A program made the translations under genes and the position numbers. A DNA stretch of 10,006 nucleotides from JBEKIK01 sp050013075 (lineage in GTDB: Bacteria > Planctomycetota > Planctomycetia > Pirellulales > Thermoguttaceae): NCBI GenBank assembly GCA_050013075.1, contig JBEKFZ010000133.1:1-10006 (forward strand), in the 5' to 3' direction. Below, piece after piece: positions 1-6,728 of the stretch. Under the pieces are notes generated by a model that saw only the letters and a list, made by a program, of their open reading frames with translations, ran no database searches and had not been told where the DNA came from. Each line of letters opens with the position of its first letter. The stretch's first letter is position 1.

Positions 1-99
1 CAAAATGATTTTTTCAGTCTATGGCCTAACACCCTAAATGAATGAAAAATCACCTATGGCATGACGGTAGCGGTGTTTTGCGTATGGAAAAATAGGTAA

Positions 100-270
100 C
101 CTCGGCATGTTTTAGGAAAGTGCAGTCTAGATGACAAACAACTAATCAAAGCGGCAAAGGATATCCCACAGTTATCCCAGATTACATTAGAAGATGGAAA
201 TATTCATGAAACAGCTTTGAAAGATTTTGAATTTCCTCCAAGTAATTATGATATTCTACCAAGGAAGTAA
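100..270 (+). pseudogene. unrecognised C-terminal gene relic
   Basis: A frame open from the stop codon at 97-99 to a TAA at 268-270 encodes a protein-like tail that includes LDDKQLIKAAKDIPQLSQ and ends in SNYDILPRK. No ATG or credible alternative start with a ribosome binding site precedes it in frame, so it looks like the 3' end of a decayed gene rather than an intact small gene. I do not recognise the family. The composition is AT-rich, like the neighbouring antitoxin-like relic. It could equally be chance open frame. Confidence 0.25.
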
Positions 271-321
271 GGATTTTGAATTGGATTCTACCACGATCTA
301 GTCCAGAAGTGAATTTGATAA

Positions 322-350
322 ATGTCATAAACATGTCATGGTTATGTCAT
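322..350 (+). repeat. three ATGTCAT direct repeats, 11-nt period
   Basis: ATGTCAT occurs at 322-328, 333-339 and 344-350, exactly 11 nt apart, so all copies would face the same side of the helix. The third copy overlaps the ATG (349-351) of the antitoxin-like relic. Phased short direct repeats at the start of an antitoxin gene are what an autoregulatory operator would look like, but that role is inferred. Confidence 0.5.
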
Positions 351-442
351 GGCAACATTGACTTTTGAATTAGAAGGCAAGCGGTTTGTCTTATTTATTG
401 TCTGAAAATGAATATGACCGCCTTTATCGCGAGGCCGGCTAG
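349..442 (+). pseudogene. frameshifted antitoxin-like relic
   Basis: From ATG 349 the frame reads MATLTFELEGKRFVLFIV and stops at 403-405. From about 398 the next frame continues with LSENEYDRLYREAG and stops at 440-442. Joining the two at about 391-400 gives a sequence that resembles the short N-terminal half of antitoxins that pair a small beta-strand segment (LEGKRFVxL) with an 'E-Y-x-x-L' helix, as in Phd/YefM-like or similar proteins. No toxin gene follows. I read it as a single-base-indel relic of a type II antitoxin. The family assignment is by pattern only and weak. Confidence 0.4.
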
Positions 443-962
443 TGCATTGCCAATCAACCACCGCCCCCTACCCATCTTCCACTAATCCCCAATCCCCACT
501 TTCCCCCACTGCAATTGCACCGTAACACAATGACAATTGCCCTCGCGTATAATCCACTTATATCGCCGCGTCGCTGCGGGCCAAAGCAATAACTCCTTGA
601 CAATTAACCATTTCCCTCAAACTATTTTCCCTCGTCATCGACGTAACCCCTATTCCCATTTTGGCCTAAAAACCGTTCCTCGCCCTTTCGACACAATCCC
701 CTGCTCCACAAGCACTTAAAAATATTTCTTAACATTTAAATGTGCACAGGCTCTTTTGGATTAAACCTTTTTCGTGTCATTATACCCGCCGTAACTCCAT
801 TTCTAAAGCCAACTTTCTGGCCATCACGCCGGCTTGCTCATTTTTCCGCAAACGCTTTACTTAGGCGAAAAATTCAAAAAACCATCCAAATGCCTCCCTT
901 GCCCCGTCCACTGCCCGCTATCGGCTGTCACCAAAACCATACCAATGGCGTGTAGTTTACGG
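443..962. other. intergenic stretch without a supported gene
   Basis: No frame here has protein-like composition, a credible start and a ribosome binding site together. The sequence is C-rich on the plus strand, with low-complexity runs of the CCCCAATCCCCAC kind at about 486-500. A perfect 12-nt palindrome, ACATTTAAATGT, lies at 732-743 and runs into GTGCAC. I see no tRNA cloverleaf and no convincing structured RNA. It is probably decayed or spacer DNA. Confidence 0.5.
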
Positions 963-991
963 TTGACAATAGCACTTGCAGCACGTAGATT
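963..991 (+). promoter_or_regulatory. sigma-70-type promoter of the Val/Ile leader
   Basis: A perfect -35 box TTGACA (963-968) is separated by 17 nt from TAGATT (986-991), which matches the -10 consensus at four of six positions. Transcription would start near 998, giving a leader RNA of about 240 nt up to the terminator at 1203-1240. The position, just upstream of the leader peptide, supports the call. The start site is not proven. Confidence 0.6.
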
Positions 992-1007
992 TGAATAATT
1001 GGGCAAA

Positions 1008-1042
1008 GCCCTCACCCTAGCCCTCTCCCGGAGGGAGAGGGG
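1008..1042. repeat. dispersed GC-rich palindrome (REP-like), copy 1
   Basis: CCCTCTCCC (1021-1029) and GGGAGAGGG (1033-1041) form a perfect 9-bp stem with a 3-nt loop, preceded by CCCTCACCC. A related copy in the opposite orientation lies at 9763-9803. This matches a widespread class of intergenic REP-like repeats. If the promoter at 963-991 is right, this copy is transcribed as part of the attenuator leader. Confidence 0.7.
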
Positions 1043-1084
1043 ACTTATTAATTCAAGAAATTTGATATTAAAAACTGCCGGAAT

Positions 1085-1174
1085 ATGTTTACCTTGGTCG
1101 CAAATCCGATATTTGGCAAAATACACGTCTTTGTAGGCGTGGTAGTTGTCATTATTATTGGTAATGCGGCCTGA
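1085..1174 (+). CDS. Val/Ile-rich attenuator leader peptide
   Basis: This 29-codon frame begins at ATG 1085 and ends at TGA 1172-1174. It contains seven valines and five isoleucines. Residues 17-25 read V-G-V-V-V-V-I-I-I, and the four consecutive Val codons are GTG, GTA, GTT and GTC, so every Val codon is represented. The run ends 13 nt before the stop, and the stop lies inside the first arm of the anti-terminator. This is the layout of ilv/leu-type leader peptides, in which a ribosome stalled for lack of charged tRNA prevents terminator formation. The next genes are cimA and valS, which fit Ile and Val sensing. The ribosome binding site is weak: only GGA at 1080-1082, very close to the ATG. 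An upstream in-frame stop at 1049-1051 leaves 1085 as the first possible ATG. The peptide itself probably has no function beyond translation sensing. Confidence 0.75.
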   Translation: MFTLVANPIFGKIHVFVGVVVVIIIGNAA

Positions 1175-1215
1175 GGGCTTCCGGCTAACGACCGATTGAA
1201 CCAAGCCCTGAGGCC
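1168..1215 (+). promoter_or_regulatory. anti-terminator stem of the cimA attenuator
   Basis: Arm A (1168-1180, GGCCTGAGGGCTT) pairs with arm B (1203-1215, AAGCCCTGAGGCC) at 12 of 13 positions, the only mismatch being G1173-G1210. Arm B is also the 5' arm of the terminator at 1203-1233, so the two structures exclude each other. A ribosome stalled on the Val/Ile codons (1139-1159) would leave arm A mostly free and favour this stem. A ribosome at the stop codon (1172-1174) would cover arm A. Confidence 0.7.
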
Positions 1216-1240
1216 AAAACGGCCTTGGGGTTTTTTGTTT
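1203..1240 (+). terminator. intrinsic terminator of the leader (attenuator)
   Basis: AAGCCCTGAGGCC (1203-1215) and GGCCTTGGGGTTT (1221-1233) pair at all 13 positions, three of them G-U, around a 5-nt loop. TTTTTTGTTT (1231-1240) follows the GC core. The opposite strand lacks a matching U-tract, so termination is on the plus strand. It sits 65 nt past the leader Val/Ile run and 158 nt before cimA, and no other gene upstream needs a terminator here. Confidence 0.85.
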
Positions 1241-1242
1241 AA

Positions 1243-1388
1243 GGGTTCAGGGCTCAGTGGTCAGGGTTCAGGACTCGTGTGCAAAAGTTGGGCCGTAGTT
1301 GAACTGCCGCCCCAACGGTGATTTTAATTTTCCGCTCGAGTCCTGAACCCCGAACCCTGACCACTGAACCTTGACCCCTGACCACTGA
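1243..1388. repeat. TCAGGGTTCAGTGGTCAG-type inverted and tandem repeat
   Basis: The left arm (1243-1277) and right arm (1337-1370) are imperfect inverted copies of a motif family built from TTCAGGG, TCAGTGG and CTCGAGTCCTGAACC-like units. CCCTGACCACTGA occurs directly at 1355-1367 and 1376-1388, 21 nt apart. The last copy overlaps the Shine-Dalgarno region of cimA (GAGGA, 1387-1391). A related CCACTGACCACT lies at 3122-3133, just before valS. This looks like a dispersed repeat that has expanded between the attenuator and its gene. Confidence 0.7.
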
Positions 1389-1398
1389 GGAACTCATA

Positions 1399-2991
1399 AT
1401 GCGACGCATTGAAATTTACGACACCACGCTTCGCGACGGCGCCCAGGCCGAGGGGATCAGTTTCTCGTTGCTCGACAAGCTGGAACTGACCAAACGCCTG
1501 GACGACGTTGGCTTTGATTTTATCGAGGGCGGGTATCCGGCGTCGAACGAAAAAGACGCCCAATACTTCCAGCGCGTCCGGGAATTGGACTTGAAGCATC
1601 TTAAAGTCTGCGCGTTCGGCATGACGCGGAGGAAAGATATTAACGTGGAATCCGATCCGGGCATCCGGGCATTGTGCGAATCGCAGGCACAGGTGATAAC
1701 GCTGGTGGGCAAGACCTCGGCCTTCCAGGTCTCGGAGATCATCCGGACGACGTTGGACGAGAATCTACGCATGATCGCCGACAGCGTCGCCTATCTGAAA
1801 GCCGCCGGCCGCAATGTGATTTTCGACGCCGAACATTTCTTCGACGGCTACAAGGCCGATTCCGATTATACGTTGAAAGCGATCCAAACCGCCGCCCAAG
1901 CGGGCGCCAAACTAATAGTGCTTTGCGACACTAACGGCGGCACCATGCCCGAGGAAATCGCCGAGATGACCCGGGCCGCCATCGCCGCCTTGCCCGCGCC
2001 GGCAGGCATCCACACGCACAACGACTGCGATCTGGCCGTGGCCAACTCCCTGGCCGCCGTCGAAGCGGGAGCGGTGCAGGTTCAAGGAACCGTCAATGGT
2101 TTCGGCGAACGCTGCGGCAATGCCGATCTGATTTCGGTGATAGCCAATCTGGCAGTCAAGAAAAAAGGTTACCAAGTGCTCCAGCCAGGCGGCATCGCTC
2201 ATCTGACCGAACTATCGAGGTTCATGTACGAGATGGTCAACATGAACTTTCGCGCCAATCAGCCGTTTGTGGGCAAGAGCGCATTTACCCATAAGGGCGG
2301 GATGCACGTCAGCGGAATTGCCCGAAACACGGCCAGTTACGAGCACCTCGATCCGGAGCTAGTGGGCAACGAACGCCGTGTTTTGGTAAGCGAGCTGTCC
2401 GGCCGATCGAACATCGAAGCCCTGACTGGCCGGCATAATATCCCCTCGGACCCCAAACTCATGGAGCAAATCCTGGCCAAGGTGGTATCGATGGAAAGCG
2501 CCGGGTACCAGTTCGAGGCCGCCGACGCCTCGTTCGACCTGCTGGTGCGCAAGTGCACGGGCACGTTCCGCCCGCATTTCGAGCGGTTAAGCTATCACGT
2601 GAACATCGAAAACGACGACGGCGGCCAGATTCGCTCCGAGGCGAGGGTGAAAATCCGCATCGGCGAGGTGGTCCGGCACGAGGTGGCCGAAGGCGACGGC
2701 CCCGTGAACGCCCTGGACGCCGCCATGCGAAAGGCCCTTAACGGCAGCTTCCCCAACCTGGCTAAATTGCACCTCGTCGATTATAAAGTGCGGGTAATAA
2801 ACTCCGACGCCGCAACGGCCGCCGGCGTCCGCGTTATCATCGAAAGCCAGGACGAAAACGACGTTTGGGGCACCGTGGGCGTGAGCGAAAATATAATCGA
2901 AGCAAGCTGGATCGCACTGGCCGACAGTTTCGAATACAAGTTGTGCAAAGACGAAGAAACAGAAGAAAGCTCGCAACACCTGGGATTTTAA
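1399..2991 (+). CDS. cimA: citramalate synthase
   Basis: The 530-residue product is a member of the LeuA/CimA/homocitrate synthase family. The N-terminal TIM barrel shows DTTLRDG at residues 8-14 (substrate and metal site), HTHND at 205-209 (metal-binding histidines) and GFGERCGNADL at 234-244. Residues from about 395 to 515 form a LeuA-type C-terminal allosteric domain containing DGPVNALDAAMRKAL. The overall length and the segment SGIARNTASYEHLDPELVGN match the CimA subgroup better than classical LeuA. CimA condenses acetyl-CoA and pyruvate to (R)-citramalate in the threonine-independent route to 2-oxobutyrate and isoleucine. The start is supported by GAGGA at 1387-1391, 7 nt before ATG. It is preceded by a Val/Ile-coding attenuator, which fits isoleucine-pathway control. 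2-Isopropylmalate synthase is the main alternative. Confidence 0.88.
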   Translation: MRRIEIYDTTLRDGAQAEGISFSLLDKLELTKRLDDVGFDFIEGGYPASNEKDAQYFQRVRELDLKHLKVCAFGMTRRKDINVESDPGIRALCESQAQVITLVGKTSAFQVSEIIRTTLDENLRMIADSVAYLKAAGRNVIFDAEHFFDGYKADSDYTLKAIQTAAQAGAKLIVLCDTNGGTMPEEIAEMTRAAIAALPAPAGIHTHNDCDLAVANSLAAVEAGAVQVQGTVNGFGERCGNADLISVIANLAVKKKGYQVLQPGGIAHLTELSRFMYEMVNMNFRANQPFVGKSAFTHKGGMHVSGIARNTASYEHLDPELVGNERRVLVSELSGRSNIEALTGRHNIPSDPKLMEQILAKVVSMESAGYQFEAADASFDLLVRKCTGTFRPHFERLSYHVNIENDDGGQIRSEARVKIRIGEVVRHEVAEGDGPVNALDAAMRKALNGSFPNLAKLHLVDYKVRVINSDAATAAGVRVIIESQDENDVWGTVGVSENIIEASWIALADSFEYKLCKDEETEESSQHLGF

Positions 2992-3027
2992 CTTGAAACC
3001 GATTGCTGTTTCGCGGCAATTGCCCGA

Positions 3028-3088
3028 AAAACTCCCGGCACAAGTGCTCTTGCATTTGTGTCAAAAACTCCCGGAGCAAGCTCCGGGG
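3028..3088. repeat. hairpin and repeat between cimA and valS
   Basis: CCCGGAGC (3070-3077) and GCTCCGGG (3080-3087) form a compact stem. The segment AAAAACTCCCGG is repeated directly about 37 nt upstream. No T-tract follows the hairpin, so I do not call it a terminator, and read-through from cimA into valS is possible. The sequence resembles a dispersed intergenic repeat. Confidence 0.5.
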
Positions 3089-3140
3089 CTAAACAACCAC
3101 CAAATAACCACTGTCCACTCTCCACTGACCACTAAATAAG

Positions 3141-6100
3141 ATGTCTACCAACACGACAATAAACGATCTTCCCAAACAATACGATCATGCCGCCGCCCAG
3201 AAGCAATGGTACCTTTTTTGGGAAGAAAAGGGCTATTTTCATTCCGAGCCGAATCCGAAAAAAAAGCCATATACGATTGTCATTCCTCCGCCGAATGTCA
3301 CCGGTGCCTTGCACCTGGGCCATGCCCTGAACAACACGCTGCAAGACATTCTCATCCGGCAAAAGCGGATGCAAGGTTTTGAAACCCTGTGGATGCCCGG
3401 CACCGATCACGCCGGAATCGCCACCCAGGCCGTGGTCGAGCGTCGGCTGTTGCAGGAGGAAAAACTCTCGCGGCATCAATTGGGCCGGGAAGGGTTGGTC
3501 GGGCGGATCTGGCAGTGGAAGAAAGAATACGAAGCACGCATCATCGGACAACTCAAGGAGATGGGCTGTAGCTGCGATTGGCAGCGCACGCGGTTCACGC
3601 TCGACGAGGTTTGCGCCCGGGCCGTGCGGGAGACGTTTTTCCGGCTGTTCAAAGAGGGAAAAATCTATCGCGGCAAGCGCCTGGTCAATTGGGACACGTT
3701 CCTGCAAACGGCAGTCAGCGACGACGAAGTGTTTCACGAAACGGTCGAGGGGCATTTCTGGTACATCAATTATCCGATCATTGATGCAAAACCCGGCGAA
3801 CCGAAACACGTAACCGTGGCCACCACCCGGCCCGAGACCATGCTGGGCGATACGGCCGTGGCAGTGCATCCCGATCCGGCCGGGGCGTTGGACAAGGCCG
3901 AAGCGGAATTGAGAGAGCGTCTGGCGGCCGCGCCATCGAAGGAAAAGCCTGATATTCAAGCGCAGATCGACGAAGTCGTGCGGCGGCGAAAGGAAATGCT
4001 GCCGGCACTTATAAAACTACGCGACATGGCCTTGGCCGGTCGGCAGGTAATGCTGCCGCTTTTGAATCGACCCATTCCGCTCATCGCCGACCAATGGGCA
4101 AAACCTGAGTTGGGCACCGGGTGCGTGAAGATCACACCGGCGCACGATCAGAATGACTACGACGTCGGGCTGCGGCATCTGGAAATCGGTGCGATTAACA
4201 TTCTTAATGCAGATGGCACATTAAACAACAAAGCAGGAAAATACTGCGGTCAAACCGTGATGGAGGCCCGGCAAAAAGTGGTCGCCGATCTGGAAAAACT
4301 CGGGCTGATGGAAAAGATCGAGGACCGTGAGATCGATCTTGCCCACAGCGACCGCTCGAAAACGCCCATTGAGCCGTTTTTGACCGACCAATGGTTCGTC
4401 AAAATGGACGAGTTGGCCCAATCGGCGATGGACGCCGTAACCAACGGCCGCGTCAAGATTATTCCCGAACGATATGCCAAAGGATATCTCGACTGGCTTA
4501 GCGAAAAACGCGACTGGCCCATCGGGCGCCAACTCTGGTGGGGACATCGAATACCGGTATGGAATGTTAGGGTTAATCTTGATGCGTCCCTCGCACCGCC
4601 CGGGTCGCCGAAAGACTACATTGGGCCTTCTATGGACAAATTTCTGGGGGAATTAACGAATTTCGCAACAGCAAACGGAATTAAGGACGACGTGGTCGCA
4701 TTACAACACGATGGCCTAGATTACCATATTTGCGCACGCACCGAACGCGCCGATGAGATCCTTAACAGCTTTCAGAAACGCCATTTTGGTGAGGATACTA
4801 CGGGTCCGCTATATCGAACTGAAGCAGAAAAGGCGCTCGATCCCCGCAGTGATACACCGTTTCGCAGGACGATATATGATATGCGGCCGCAATCGCCGGA
4901 AGTCCTCGATACCTGGTTCAGTTCGGCCCTCTGGCCTCATTCGACTTTGGGCTGGCCGGAACAAACACCGGAATTGAAATATTATTATCCCACCAGCGTG
5001 CTGATAACCAGCCGCGACATCATCACGCTTTGGGTTGCCCGCATGGTGCTCACGGGCTTGCACAACGTGGGCGATATTCCCTTCCACGAAGTTTATATTC
5101 ATCCCAAAATTCTGGACAACTACGGCGAGGGCATGTCGAAGTCGAAGGGCAACGGAGTGGATCCGATTGACGTGATGGAGAAATTCGGGGCTGATGCGCT
5201 CAGGTTCGGCCTGGCCTGCCTGACGACCGAAACGCAAGACATCCGCATGCCAGTGGAATTCGAGTGCCCGCACTGCGGAAAACTAATGGAGCAGACCCGC
5301 GCGAATCGGATCAAGCCGCGCTTGAAGTGCAAGGAGTGCGGCAAGGAATTTTCCACGCAATGGGCCGATAAACCCGAAGACAAGGTTCTGCTGCGGGGCG
5401 CGGTGGTTTCCGAGCGTTTCGAGCTTGCCCGCAACTTCTGCAACAAACTTTGGAACGCATCGCGGTTCGCCTTGATGAATCTGGAAGGTTATACGCCGGG
5501 CAAGGTGCGCGATGAAGAACTGCGCCTGGAAGATAAATGGATTCTCAGCCGGCTGGCGACCGTCACCAAAGCGGTCACCGAGGCCTTGGCCGAGTATCGC
5601 TACGCCGACGCCGCCCGGGCGCTTTACGATTTCGCCTGGGATGAGTTTTGCAGCTTTTACGTGGAAATGGTAAAGGGCCGGTTGCAAGACCAGTCGCAGC
5701 GCGGCGCGGCCCAGCGGGTGCTGGCCCATACGCTCGACACGCTGCTAAGGCTGCTGCATCCGATGATCCCGTTTTTGACCGAGGACGTGTGGCAGCGCCT
5801 GGCCGAAGCGGCGCCGAATCGCGGCATCGAGAATATTGAAAAAGCGGCCGAGAGCATCATGATTGCCCCGTGGCCGGAGCACGACATCAAGCGTCAAGAC
5901 GCCGAAATTGAAGACCAATTCGCTCATTTCCAGCAAATTTTACGCACAGTTAATAATATTCGCATGGAAAATAATATACCTTTAAAAAGACGGCTTAAAT
6001 TCTCCTTACTCTGTGATGAAAAAACTGCTGAACTATTGCGACCTCTGGAGTCCCATTTTGTTTCAAGAGCCGGGGCTCAACTTACAACAATGGGTCCTGA

Positions 6101-6443
6101 AGTAAAGCCACCCAAGATGTCCACCTCTGTTGACCTCGGCTATACCTTTTCTGGCATGAAAGTATACATCGATATGGCTGAGTGGTATGACGTAGATGCT
6201 GACATTGAAAAAATAAAGAACCTTATGGATAAATTGGCATTTATGATAAAATCGCAGGAAAAAAAACTCGAAAACCAGAATTTCATCAATCGTGCACCTG
6301 CCCATGTTGTGCAAAAAGAGCAACACCGACTAGAGGATCTAAAAAACCAATATGATCACGCAGAAGGTTCGTTAACAATGTCTCAATGTTTAAAGGAAGA
6401 ACAAGAAAGAATAGGGAAGAAGAATCCATGGAATGACACATGA
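3141..6443 (+). CDS. valS: valyl-tRNA synthetase
   Basis: The 1100-residue class Ia synthetase charges tRNA-Val and edits mischarged threonine. HLGH (58-61) is the HIGH motif, within a typical ValS segment PNVTGALHLGHAL. TTRPETMLGDTAV (228-240) lies in the editing domain, and TWFSSALWPHSTLGWPE (591-607) is ValS-typical. The KMSKS motif reads GMSKS (664-668). The C-terminal coiled-coil tRNA-binding arm spans about 1018-1090, with the family sequence NFINRAPAHVV. It is about 150 residues longer than E. coli ValS. The extra length includes a charged helical insert at about 249-300 in the editing domain, a segment at about 477-585 before the TWFSS motif, and a CPHC...CKEC zinc-ribbon-like insert (C709, C712, C730, C733). 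The start has almost no Shine-Dalgarno. The last 170 codons are markedly AT-rich. It lies 149 bp behind cimA with no clear terminator between. Confidence 0.96.
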   Translation: MSTNTTINDLPKQYDHAAAQKQWYLFWEEKGYFHSEPNPKKKPYTIVIPPPNVTGALHLGHALNNTLQDILIRQKRMQGFETLWMPGTDHAGIATQAVVERRLLQEEKLSRHQLGREGLVGRIWQWKKEYEARIIGQLKEMGCSCDWQRTRFTLDEVCARAVRETFFRLFKEGKIYRGKRLVNWDTFLQTAVSDDEVFHETVEGHFWYINYPIIDAKPGEPKHVTVATTRPETMLGDTAVAVHPDPAGALDKAEAELRERLAAAPSKEKPDIQAQIDEVVRRRKEMLPALIKLRDMALAGRQVMLPLLNRPIPLIADQWAKPELGTGCVKITPAHDQNDYDVGLRHLEIGAINILNADGTLNNKAGKYCGQTVMEARQKVVADLEKLGLMEKIEDREIDLAHSDRSKTPIEPFLTDQWFVKMDELAQSAMDAVTNGRVKIIPERYAKGYLDWLSEKRDWPIGRQLWWGHRIPVWNVRVNLDASLAPPGSPKDYIGPSMDKFLGELTNFATANGIKDDVVALQHDGLDYHICARTERADEILNSFQKRHFGEDTTGPLYRTEAEKALDPRSDTPFRRTIYDMRPQSPEVLDTWFSSALWPHSTLGWPEQTPELKYYYPTSVLITSRDIITLWVARMVLTGLHNVGDIPFHEVYIHPKILDNYGEGMSKSKGNGVDPIDVMEKFGADALRFGLACLTTETQDIRMPVEFECPHCGKLMEQTRANRIKPRLKCKECGKEFSTQWADKPEDKVLLRGAVVSERFELARNFCNKLWNASRFALMNLEGYTPGKVRDEELRLEDKWILSRLATVTKAVTEALAEYRYADAARALYDFAWDEFCSFYVEMVKGRLQDQSQRGAAQRVLAHTLDTLLRLLHPMIPFLTEDVWQRLAEAAPNRGIENIEKAAESIMIAPWPEHDIKRQDAEIEDQFAHFQQILRTVNNIRMENNIPLKRRLKFSLLCDEKTAELLRPLESHFVSRAGAQLTTMGPEVKPPKMSTSVDLGYTFSGMKVYIDMAEWYDVDADIEKIKNLMDKLAFMIKSQEKKLENQNFINRAPAHVVQKEQHRLEDLKNQYDHAEGSLTMSQCLKEEQERIGKKNPWNDT

Positions 6444-6448
6444 TTCGC

Positions 6449-6457
6449 TGATATAAT
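6449..6457 (+). promoter_or_regulatory. extended -10 promoter of the toxin-antitoxin pair
   Basis: TGATATAAT (6449-6457) is a perfect TATAAT preceded by the TGn extension, starting six bases past the valS stop codon. No good -35 box lies 16-18 nt upstream, which extended -10 promoters can tolerate. Transcription would begin near 6464, just before the ribosome binding site AAAGGAG (6475-6481). Confidence 0.55.
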
Positions 6458-6488
6458 AGTGATATGTTGAAAGCAAAGGAGAAGTGAC

Positions 6489-6728
6489 ATGAATAAAGTA
6501 ATGCACGGTGTAGTCCACGGCAAAACCATCGAATTGAATGAGAATCCCGGCATAGATGACGGTCAGACGGTACAGGTTGTTGTCAATTTTTCCAAATCGA
6601 GCCGACCCTGGGGAGAAGGTATTCGTCGATCGGCTGGCTGCTGGGCAAACTATCCGGAAATGGACGCCGTCATGGAGCAAATTCAAAAAGATCGTAAAAT
6701 TGAGCGGCGAAAACAGGAGGCCGAATGA
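6489..6728 (+). CDS. antitoxin of a VapBC-type module
   Basis: This 79-residue protein has an N-terminal beta-strand segment (about 1-33: GKTIELNENPGIDDGQTVQVVV) resembling the small AF2212-like/DUF104-type antitoxin fold. A charged helical tail (about 40-79) contains PWGEGIRRSAG and ends in basic and acidic residues, as expected for a toxin-wrapping segment. AAAGGAG at 6475-6481 lies 7 nt before the ATG. Its stop overlaps the vapC-like start in ATGA (6725-6728), so the two are translationally coupled. It would neutralise the PIN toxin and probably repress its own promoter. The recognition rests on partner and layout as much as on sequence, and the antitoxin family name is uncertain. Confidence 0.8.
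   Translation: MNKVMHGVVHGKTIELNENPGIDDGQTVQVVVNFSKSSRPWGEGIRRSAGCWANYPEMDAVMEQIQKDRKIERRKQEAE

Noticed and set aside
1..45. Possible C-terminal end of a gene entering from the left (14 codons to TGA at 43-45)
   Set aside because: Too short, and another frame is open for nearly as long; nothing protein-like distinguishes it.
537..955. Two short plus-strand open frames in the 5' spacer
   Set aside because: Low-complexity, proline- and arginine-rich translations without ribosome binding sites or family resemblance.
857..1204. A 115-codon minus-strand open frame across the leader region
   Set aside because: It runs antisense through the REP-like repeat, the leader peptide and into the attenuator's second hairpin, has no recognisable motif or ribosome binding site, and is explained by the plus-strand signals.
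998..1240. T-box riboswitch considered for the leader before cimA and valS
   Set aside because: I see no T-box core sequence or specifier stem layout. The Val/Ile-coding short frame placed against competing hairpins explains the leader better.
3070..3087. Hairpin between cimA and valS as an intrinsic terminator
   Set aside because: No T-tract follows, and the sequence looks like a dispersed repeat.
3132..3959. A 275-codon minus-strand open frame opposite the start of valS
   Set aside because: It is a shadow of the strongly conserved valS coding frame and shows no family motifs of its own.
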